Positions 55,846 to 64,000 of a stretch of 64,000 nt of DNA are shown piece by piece. Made by a program: the position numbers and the translations under genes. The notes under the pieces were generated by a model. The model saw nothing but the letters and a program-made list of their open reading frames with translations, was not told the origin of the DNA and ran no database searches. The stretch covers positions 58,359,196 through 58,423,195 of the forward strand of contig CM061063.1 in NCBI GenBank assembly GCA_030762895.1. Reading direction: 5' to 3'. This DNA comes from Sophora flavescens. Lineage: Eukaryota > Streptophyta > Magnoliopsida > Fabales > Fabaceae. Numbering within the stretch: the stretch's first letter is position 1; every line of letters starts with the position of its first letter.

Positions 55846-56785
55846 CAATGATGCTTGTTAATTGCTTCTCACTCTAGTGCTTTTCAACTACATAAACCAG
55901 CCGGCTATTGAGGAATTTCATTTTGGTGGATGAATAACATAATAACCTATGTTGGGACTGATACCTGCACCGCGTGTAATTTACAAGTCACCAATATGCT
56001 GTTTATTATATCTTTTATGTATTTTTAAAGGGGAATTATTTTTGAACACCTCCCCCATGGCCATGGGATACAGTAAGCACACCTAATGGGAGGGTGTTTT
56101 GAGCTTTAAAAAGAGTATTTGATAGAGAATAAAATAATATATATGTGTAGACAAGTATAAATATATGATGTTGGGCGTTGATTTTGGGTATACAAATATA
56201 AGTCTTTTTAAAATATGTGTATTTGCAAGATATAAAAAATAAGTGAAATATAAAAACAAGAATTATATTGTTATATCTTGTTACAACTATTGATTAAAAA
56301 TATATGATTTTAATTGTAATTATCTTAAAAGTTATGTATGAATAATTTGTAATTTGTCAATAATGTAAATATATATATATATTAATAATGTATAATAATC
56401 CATAAACATTAATCCATAACACAATAATTAAACAAAAACAATAATATTTAACACAATGATCCATACGGCTTGGGAATGATATGATTCGAGTACTACGACA
56501 GTCGATTTTCAGGGAAAAAATAAGGGTAGTGAAAAAAAATAGAACATTTGGTTTATATATGTAAAATGATATTTTAGTAATTTCACCTTAGTGGATACCT
56601 GTGGATATGGATACTACAATACCCGTCCTCCCTTCATTAATAAATGGGTAGAGAAAATATCCATTTAATTTATCCATGAATACCCATTAACGTATCAATT
56701 TTCTACCCATTGTAGATATTATACACGAATATCCGCGGATACGATTAAAATTTATATATATCATTATGTTTTGCCAACCAATTGA
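55846..56785. other. AT-rich intergenic, copy B
   Basis: Matches 10,166-11,105. Presumed promoter side of the thioesterase gene, with the CATGGCCATG palindrome near 56,056 and the GGATAC-rich block near 56,590-56,750. No gene recognised. Confidence 0.4.
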
Positions 56786-57022
56786 TCAACTACACACGTC
56801 TTCTATCCTTGTTTGGACATTTTGGTGAACCAGTTGAGCACTTGAGCTGCTATTGTTAGCACAAGAATGGGCTGGAAGCAGTTTGACAATAGGTGTACTA
56901 TAACTAGCTTGAAAACTTTTGCGATACAATATAATTGGACTAGGATGCAGAGGTTGCAACTTGCAAGTTTTAACCACTTGAAGCAACCACTTTGGTATGT
57001 CTAGGATATTACAATTTAGCTG
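56786..57022 (-). other. Conserved unrecognised ORF downstream of CDK, copy B
   Basis: Counterpart of 11,106-11,340. The minus frame runs from a possible acceptor (TTTTCAG) near 57,022 to a stop at 56,786 and includes NILDIPKWLLQVVK and a Ser-rich tail. It may be a 3' exon or the end of another gene. No domain recognised. Confidence 0.3.
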
Positions 57023-57142
57023 AAAACAAACTTACTCAGCCCAAAATTGTTAACACGAGTGATGGACCACAAGTACATCATTTGGATATTCAAAATTATC
57101 AGAATTTCTGAGACAAAACTGATGAGCAGTTAGTTTTATCAA

Positions 57143-60100
57143 TCAATCATCTTCATAGAGCACGGTAAAGTCTTCTACATTACTTTCTTTATTCATTTTG
57201 TGGCATTCATCAATCTCAACCAGTAACAAAGGATCATTCACTACCTTAAACTTCCAGTGACCTTTTATCCCATACTGATACAAAAAACAAACAGTCTATA
57301 AGTCACACTTGTAGGGAATGTTAGAAAATGATATAGCTGAATTAATACCAACATTACCTTCTCTCATATACCATGGAAATATGGGTGCTTAATAGCCTCT
57401 TCAGCTGAAATTCTTTTATTTGGACATAGGCAAAGCATTTTCTGGTCAACATAAAACACTGAGCATAAATAAACTTATAATAGATAAAAAAATATTTCCA
57501 GCAATGATGGTTTCCTCGCCATCATTCAAGAGAATTGTTTTGCCAACTATAAACAATTACATTATGTAAAGTTTTGGTGGTAAGTTCATTTTCTTCGTTG
57601 AACTCATTGAAAATTCAGATATAGGTGGAATGCATTAACACACCAAAAAGAAAAGAAGCAGGAATAATGCAATAAGGGAACAAGGGGAGTGGGATAGAGA
57701 TACGGTTAGCGCTGCCCAAATCAAATGTATTAACTTACTAGTATTAGTAAAATTAAAATATACGAATCAATGTTGCAAGTAGGGGAATAGCATTGAAATA
57801 GAGTTAGCCAATGGCTTATGCATACGAGGCAGATGTCAAAATGACTTACCGATAGAAGATCAACACCAGCTGGTTTGAGATTGGGAAACTCTGCTGCTAG
57901 GTTCTACAAAAACCAACAGTTACCATAAATTGCTTACCTATGTTTTCAAAATGAAACAAAAACTGGTAAAAGAAACCAGAGAACATCGAATACCTTCGGT
58001 TTCATTGGAGCACCGAGCTTTTCAACAAAGTCGCATACAGAAGTCAGTCCAGGCCAAGTTTGTTCTGTTGGAGTACCAAGCAAGCTTCATAAATAAAATT
58101 TCCAATTATTAGTTGAGTTGCATCATTAGGCGCAGATAAACCGTACAAATACTTGATGTATTATGATAAAAATAACCTAAATATCTCATTTAATATGTCC
58201 CATTCATTTGAACCAGTGAACAGACGCCGACCAATAACCAACTCAGCAAATATACAACCCGCAGACCAAATATCAACTGGAGTTGTGTATTTGGTGTAGC
58301 CAAACAAGAGTTCAGGTGCCATATAGTAAAGCGAACCCACCTGATAATAGAAAAGAAAATTGCAAAACATTTCAAATGATCCCTCAAATTCAAAGCTAGT
58401 CCCCTACATATACTTTCAAGATAATATTACTGGAATGTTTCTAGGATTCTATTAAGAAAAAATAAAGTATCATACTTCATTAGAATACGATGAAAGAGGA
58501 ACATCAAAAGCTCTAGTGGCACCAAAGTCTGCTAGCCTCACTGTACTTGTAGCGAAATGAATCAGAACATTCTGAGGTTTCAAATCTCTGTGAAGAAATT
58601 TGTGAGAATGGCAGTATTCTAGTGCAGAAAGAATTTGATGTAGAATATTCTGCAAAGACAAGAGAAGAATGGAATATGGTGAAATAGCAAAGTGACTATT
58701 AAACTGTGGAATCCCTTGTTTTTAATATTGTAATATACAAGACATAGTATATAATTCTCAAACCTCACACAACAAGTAAAGATCTCCATCAAAACCATGT
58801 CTAATTGTTCAGTTTCATTGTTTTTTCTCCTCCTTTTCTAACTCTGAGAATATGACAGGAACTGAATTCTACTAGATAGAAATTAACCAATCAAAGGGAG
58901 CTCAGCTCCTTACAATCGAAGAAAACCATCAATCCAATCATGTCAGAATCCTCCCGATCCACTCACATATTGCCATCTGTACTTTATGTTATATTGCAGC
59001 CCATTAGTGTGAGCATTCTCAACATTTCCCGTCCTATCCGTGGTTCTAACATAATAATTTGCTGAGTTTCACGGTCACGTTATGAAACCAATACAAGGAA
59101 GAAAAAAAGCTGCATCTCAGAAAAGCACAAACAAATATGGATACATCCTTTTGATAGAAATTAACATAAAACAAAAATATGTCCAAGTGTCATTGCATTT
59201 CCGCTAAATATTCAAGCAACTCCTTAATAAGTTAATATGGTGATTGATTTAACTCGTCATAAAGCAAAAAATTGACTTACTTTTACCAGACGTGGATGCC
59301 TAAAAGTCGATTGACGATTCATGAATTTATGCAGATCATATTCAAAATACTGAAAAACAAGATACAGATCATCGCCACTGTTTAGCACATCCAACAATGC
59401 ATTACCAGCAAACACAATCAACAAACTCGGTCGTAAATTCACTTCTGTAATCATTGCGTATGTATATGTACATGATAAAATCTATATGTTGTTAAAAGGA
59501 GGAAATCAAATGGTAAACAAAATTGACCTATAGGAAAAAAAAAGTAGCAATGCACTAAACATCGAATCAAATCATCAAAACAATCATATTTAATTCGATA
59601 TATGCTAAAAACTGTTTGACATAAGGGAAACAAATTCATATTAAAATCAGACCTAGCATGAATTATGATGAAAGGAAACGAAGAACGAGAACAGAAAAAA
59701 TCAAAGAAGTGTTTACTTCACAATATTGACATGGTCCAACTCTTTAAGAGCAGAGATTTCTCTTATGATTGAGTACGGAACTCCATTCTTTTTCTCCTCT
59801 TCGAGAATGGTGATAATCTTGATGGCTACGAATTCTTTAGTCAAACGGTGTGAGCACCAGTAAACATCACTGGATTTGCCAGTTCCAATCAGATCAAGAA
59901 CCTGGTAATTAAAGCGCTCTAACTTTTGCTTTGAATATGTCAACAGACGAACTCTGCATCAGAACCATTAAAGTCAATTCTATGAAGGACAATTTGTATC
60001 TCAGCAATAAACAATCCATTTCATGTGCAGAAATTGAAATTAAACTGATTGTTAGTTAGTTTCACTTGCTGGATTAAACACCTAATTATCTTTTGAACGC

Positions 60101-60357
60101 AACTGATAGAAACATCTTATTATCCTAATATAGGATCTGATTAGAGAGAAAAAACACACAAATGTATGAATAGAAAATTGAAATAGATAACAATTAGATG
60201 AAAATAGAAACTCCTAAAAATTCAATTGATTATCAGAAAAACTGGATCGTAAGAGAAAGATCAATGATGTGACACGCAAACACCTATTGCTAAAATTCGA
60301 ATCTGTATAATCTCACATTGATTCGCGCGGTTCTGGAGGTGGAATTTCTTTCACCAT
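57143..60357 (-). CDS. Divergent CDKA-like cyclin-dependent kinase, copy B
   Basis: Exons 60,317-60,357, 59,717-59,953, about 59,281-59,425, 58,476-58,649, 58,177-58,340, 57,994-58,084, 57,850-57,903 and 57,364-57,441 join in phase to about 327 residues. The kinase core is present: glycine loop 37-45, Lys59, Glu79, HRD 161-163 (HRDLKPQN), DFG 182-184, APE 207-209, DIWSAG near 222. The fold and exon 5 wording (TPVDIWSAGCIFAEL) are closest to CDKA. Oddities: PSTAIRE reads PYSIIRE; the loop reads GTGKSSDVY, so the inhibitory Thr14/Tyr15 and the third Gly are absent; the T-loop Thr is Ser197; LWYRAPE reads LYYMAPE. There is a 20-residue N-terminal extension. Exon 3's 5' edge and the 3' end are unsure: exon 8 hits a TGA at 57,364, but a conserved extra exon (57,143-57,274) may be used. 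Confidence 0.8.
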
Positions 60358-60918
60358 CGTAGAGAGTGAGTGAGAGTATGCGGAACGGAGAGAGTGTTTG
60401 AATTGAGTGATAGTATTCTGACTTATAAGCTGTTTTTATGCTCAAACGGAATTTCCCGCCAAAAAAGTGGTTGGTAACTGTCACTGCTCTTCCACCCCCA
60501 CGTCAGCTTCCTTGTGGGTCCCAGTGAAAAGGACAAAGGGCTTGGCTCGGAAGCGCTAGAGGATATGAAACTAATGCAAGAAAATTCTCTAAAAATATGT
60601 GACTGACTAGGTACCAGCTATAAATTCTTTTAATTTTTGTCTTCTATAATTTCACGACAAAAAAAAAAAAAAAATCAAATAGGGGAGTAAAAATAGGATG
60701 ATTTACTAGTATTTTATTTTCAATATTTGATATATACCTGTTAGAGAGAGCAGACAATTAAAAAAAACTGGAAATTAATTTCTTTTGTTTGGCACATTAC
60801 AGATGAAAAATATTATAAGAAAACAAGAAGCATATGATTTGAGTCCCAATGTTTTACGGGTTAAATGTAGAAGTCTCTGATTCCCTATTGCATTACTTTT
60901 TTTTTATAATCAAAAAAC

Positions 60919-60920
<2 letters not shown>
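60358..60920 (-). promoter_or_regulatory. Upstream region of the copy-B CDK gene
   Basis: Sequence 5' of the proposed ATG. It begins with a short pyrimidine-rich leader (minus-strand CACTCTCTACG just before the ATG) and a GC-richer stretch at 60,450-60,560, then AT-rich DNA. It probably contains the promoter. No single element could be proven. Confidence 0.4.

Positions 60921-60970
<50 letters not shown>
60921..60970. repeat. (TA)n microsatellite
   Basis: About 25 TA units, lying at the right breakpoint of the deletion seen in copy A. Confidence 0.95.
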
Positions 60971-60972
<2 letters not shown>

Positions 60973-61955
60973 CTTGGGTACTAGGTGTACTCAAAACCGT
61001 TACAATCAAAACATAGTTACAAATGAACCAAAACATCTCAAGCTATTACAACAACCAAAGCCAATTGGATAGGTAATAGGTTGGTAAATAGCACAAGCCC
61101 CTACAAAACATCTCAGTGTGGCCCTCCCACTGTATTGCCTGCAACTTTGCAAAATAAAAATCGTTTCTGGCACTAGTAACAAGACAGTCATAGCTGCAGC
61201 AAAAACAGTATAGAGCTCCCATTCAAAAATTCAACATCCAGCAAATGAATGTACTAGCCACCTGCTTCTATCAATGGTTGGCATTAGCAGCCGAACCATT
61301 ATCACAACAAACACAACAAGGCAGATTAATAGCAGAAACAGTAATAGCTTGCCCCTACAATTCATTTCCCACCTATAGAAAAACAGTAGCAGCAGCGGAG
61401 TTCTGTAGCAGAATTCCATAAGTTGTCTAGCTATGGCAACAATACAGTAACCATGTAGCCACATCCTAATGTCCCGTTTGCATTACTGAATTCACTTTTA
61501 AATTTCTGATTATATAGCTGCTGTGTATTTTTGTCTCTGTATAAATTGTCTACATAAACATATTTAAAATGAATAAAAAGGAATGGGAAGAAGAGGCTGG
61601 TGGTTGGAAATGAAGGTGTGGTTATGGTCACCGAAGAGGAGTTTACAAAATATTATTAGAGGTTATGACTTATGACAGAAGATTACATATATATTGAGGG
61701 GTAAGTGGGTAACTGCAGAAGGAGTATAGAACTTTTTTTCTAGGTAAAGGCCTGTAACGTGGTTTAGGGGAGGGGATGGGGGATAAGAAGAGGAAAAAAG
61801 ATGCTGATTAATTATGCGAATTAGAATCAATAGCAGCAAAACAAAATAACAGGAGCATGTTTAAACTTCATATTCAGCTCGTCCTACTTATATAGCTTGG
61901 GAGCCAGCGAAGGTATAAAGCAACTCCACTTTTAAACGCAAGCCTCCAGTAAATG
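60973..61955. other. Intergenic between CDK B and the MITE
   Basis: The first part (to 61,609) is the end of the duplication. It includes a minus-strand hydrophobic frame (61,231-61,464; LLLFLLLICLVVFVVIMV) seen also in copy A but with a different N-terminal half. The rest is single-copy sequence with nothing recognisable. Confidence 0.4.
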
Positions 61956-62237
61956 TTATTGAATGATAAATTGATATAACAGATATTATGAAAGTAAACT
62001 GATTGTGAAATGAATATTTCTCTTATTATTGAAAGATGCTTGAAGGTTACAGATATATATAGCTAATGTGATAAGTTATATCAGGGAAAAAAGATAACAA
62101 GAAATGCTAAAGAAAATAGATGCTAACTAATTGTGACTATCACTTAAGCTATCTAACTAATATAAAGATCACGAACATGTGCTATAATACACTAACATAA
62201 ATAACAGTTTCTGTTATATCAATTTATCATTCAATAA
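61956..62237. mobile_element. MITE with perfect 28-bp inverted ends
   Basis: The first 28 bases (from TTATTGAATGATAAATTG) are exactly reverse-complementary to the last 28 before 62,237. The element is 282 bp, AT-rich and non-coding. ATG lies on both sides and could be a 3-bp target repeat, so the superfamily is not settled. Confidence 0.75.
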
Positions 62238-62892
62238 ATGTATAGAACCAATAAATTAATCAAAGAAGGCTTCGAAACTGATGCACCTGAAGATGGGGTT
62301 TCCATTATTCCTATCTGAATCAGTTCAAGAAAAGAACCAAAATTCCTAACCTCCAATACAAAAAGGTGGCTTGTCTTCAACTATTTCTAAACCTCAAGTA
62401 TACTATAAGCTAGATTGAGCAAATGGGTACTCGTTATTCACCAAAAGGAATCAAAATTCAATTTCACAACAACAGGTTTGGTTTAGGGATTTTTCTCATT
62501 GGTTATTGTGTGCAAGAATGGAGCAAGGAAGGGTTCGGTAAGGAGCTATCAGTGTTGAAACACTGAGAAGTGAGACGAAGAATTGAAAAGAGGAAGAAAA
62601 CGAAAAAGGTACGGTGGAGTGAGATAGAAGGGGCTTACAGTTACAGCTATTAGACATGCAAAGTTTTCTTCTCATGACCAGACCAGACCAGTGACCAGCT
62701 CATTGGCACCCATCACTGTCACTCAGGTATATTACATAGTAAATTGCTTGTGGGCAAAAAAATGGATTACAAAAGCAGTAACTAAATAAGAAATAACCTT
62801 CATTCATCAATCAGGACGTTTTCAAACAATCCCAAGGCCAGAATAGCCGTTGTACTTAATGGCCCTTGGCCGAAATTATGGATACACAGAAC
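62238..62892. other. 3' flank of the receptor-kinase pseudogene
   Basis: No gene seen. It is probably the 3' UTR and downstream region of the minus-strand receptor kinase. It includes a CCAGACCAG tandem pair near 62,680. Confidence 0.4.
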
Positions 62893-64000
62893 TCATCTTC
62901 CACGAGGATTTACCAATTGCGAGAACACTGCACTTGTGGCAGCATCTTCTGCATCATCATCCGTGCAAGAGTGTCCCCCATCAATCATACTCACACTGTT
63001 ATCAAAATGCTCAAGTGGTGTCAAGTGAATTCCAGTAATGTGGTTTGTCTTTGTTATCTTCGAGTTCCATGAGGGGTGATGAGGTCTCTTGAAGCTGCAG
63101 AGCATATTCAAGATTCCACAAGACATCTCCCATAGAAGGCCTGTCCACACCATGCTCAGCCAAGCACTTCTCACTGTCTCTCCCCAAACTTCTTAAGAGA
63201 AGCTGGATTAACCTTCCCCCTTGATTTTGATCCATGATTTGATCAAGCATCCCTTTTTTCTGCCAGCTCAATGCCCATTCAGCTATATTAACCTGTTCTC
63301 TTGGAAGGACAGGGTTCAGGGCTGGTCTTGTGCATAACACTTCCATTAAAACTACTCCAAATGAGTACACATCTGATTTATCAGTAAGTTGTTGCCTCCT
63401 GAAGTATTTAGGATCAAGATAACCGAAACTACCTTTAACAGCAGTGCTCACATGGGTTTGATCAAGAGCAGGACCAGTTTTGGAGAGGCCAAAATCAACA
63501 ACCTTGGCAACAAAGTTTTCATCTAAGAGGATATTTGTTGTCTTTACATCTCGGTGAATTATGCTTTGAGCTGCACCAGTGTGAAGATAATGGAGGCCTC
63601 TTGCTGCTCCAATGCAAATTTCAAGCCGCTGCTTCCATGATATAGGTGGCAAGTCTGTTCCATACAAATGACTCCTGAGGGGTCCATTGGCCATGTATTC
63701 ATAGACAAGAATCATTTCTGAGCTCTCAACGCAATAACCGATGAGAGACACAAGATGACGATGACGAAGCTTGGATAACATTTCAATTTCTGTTCCAAAT
63801 TCAGCAAGACCTTGTTCAAATCTTGGGTTGCGTTTTTTAACAGCTACGTTGGTCCCATCTTCAAGTGTGCCTTTATAAACCCTACCAAAACCACCAACAC
63901 CAAGAAGCAGCTTCTCATCAAATTTGTTGGTTGCATCTAGGATTTCTTGGAAACCGAAGAATCGTCCAAGATTTGATGAAGTTAAAGAAATTCAGCTTGC
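62893..64000 (-). pseudogene. THESEUS1-like (CrRLK1L) receptor kinase, 3' part, broken
   Basis: The cytoplasmic kinase half of a Catharanthus RLK1-like receptor closely resembling THESEUS1, a plasma-membrane sensor of cell-wall integrity. The extracellular malectin-like part lies beyond the window. Kinase motifs: GVGGFGRVYKG, VAVKK, IIHRDVKTTNILLDEN, VDFGLSK, KSDVYSFGVVLMEVL, then the family tail DDDAEDAATSAVFSQL. Lesions: an in-frame TGA at 63,992-63,994, where relatives have Cys; two opposite frameshifts around 63,186-63,216 that scramble a KVNPASLKKFG-type segment; a 1-bp insertion near 63,060 that throws the tail out of frame. The subdomain VIII motif reads GYLDPKYF where Glu is almost invariant, and DFG is preceded by Val. 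The gene is dead or the sequence is poor here. Single-exon, as usual for the family. Confidence 0.88.

Larger units (their letters stand above)
58317..60972. other. Segment missing from copy A
   Basis: Copy A joins GAGTTCAGG directly to TTGGGTACTAGG, which here are 2.65 kb apart, with at most 1-2 bp of shared sequence at the joint. This removed exons 1-4, part of exon 5 and the promoter of the kinase gene. A long (TA)n tract (60,921-60,970) sits exactly at the right end of the lost piece. Confidence 0.9.
39147..61609 (+). repeat. Segmental duplication, copy B
   Basis: Direct repeat of 1-13,272, with a CACTA transposon inserted at 39,762-46,256 and about 2.65 kb (58,317-60,972) that copy A has lost. 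The left edge lies a few bases beyond the 9-bp target repeat of a MITE (38,947-39,129). The right edge is about 1.3 kb from the THESEUS-like pseudogene. Because the sequence continues smoothly through the kinase gene here, copy B is taken as the ancestral arrangement apart from the CACTA insertion. Confidence 0.93.

Overview
The window is nuclear DNA of a flowering plant. It is AT-rich, the genes are split by GT-AG introns (a few GC-AG), and it is packed with plant-type transposons: CACTA, Gypsy, Copia, Tourist, hAT and Mutator-like MITEs, SINEs and a LINE. The gene families are plant-specific (ULTRAPETALA, peroxisomal DHNA-CoA thioesterase, THESEUS-type receptor kinase). A eudicot is certain enough; a papilionoid legume is my guess from the style of the repeats. 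No prokaryotic operon, CRISPR array or rRNA gene is present.

Layout. (1) 1-13,272 is copy A of a large direct segmental duplication; copy B is 39,147-61,609. Each copy carries, in order, an ULTRAPETALA-like gene (+), a 1,4-dihydroxy-2-naphthoyl-CoA thioesterase-like gene (-) and a divergent cyclin-dependent kinase gene (-). Copy B has a 6.5 kb CACTA transposon (39,762-46,256) whose empty site is preserved in copy A. Copy A has lost about 2.65 kb, including the N-terminal half of the kinase gene. (2) 13,841-20,204 (-) is a dead gene of the PLP-dependent aluminium-resistance/methionine-gamma-lyase-like family. Its introns hold a small non-autonomous Copia element (itself hit by a Tourist element) and a LINE fragment. 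(3) 20,296-34,433 is a Gypsy-type LTR retrotransposon with 4 kb LTRs, inserted 92 bp upstream of that gene's start codon; its left LTR is interrupted by a second LTR element with a protease-like ORF. (4) 34,434-39,146 is AT-rich and MITE-rich, with a Mutator-like MITE split by a 2.6 kb solo LTR. (5) 62,893-64,000 (-) is the kinase end of a THESEUS1-like receptor kinase, broken by nonsense and frameshift changes.

The genes do not form a pathway. The two thioesterase copies look functional and the copy-B kinase has a nearly complete model. Both ULTRAPETALA copies share a nonsense codon before the C-terminal Cys-rich domain, and copy A has a frameshift as well. The other genes are pseudogenes. 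The main interest is the history: duplication, then CACTA insertion in one copy and a deletion in the other, with nested retrotransposition between them. I found no clear evidence of a new biological system. The best biological leads are the divergent kinase (altered PSTAIRE helix, lost inhibitory sites), the truncated ULTRAPETALA proteins with an intact reading frame beyond the stop, GC-AG introns, and the hairpin-rich CACTA ends.
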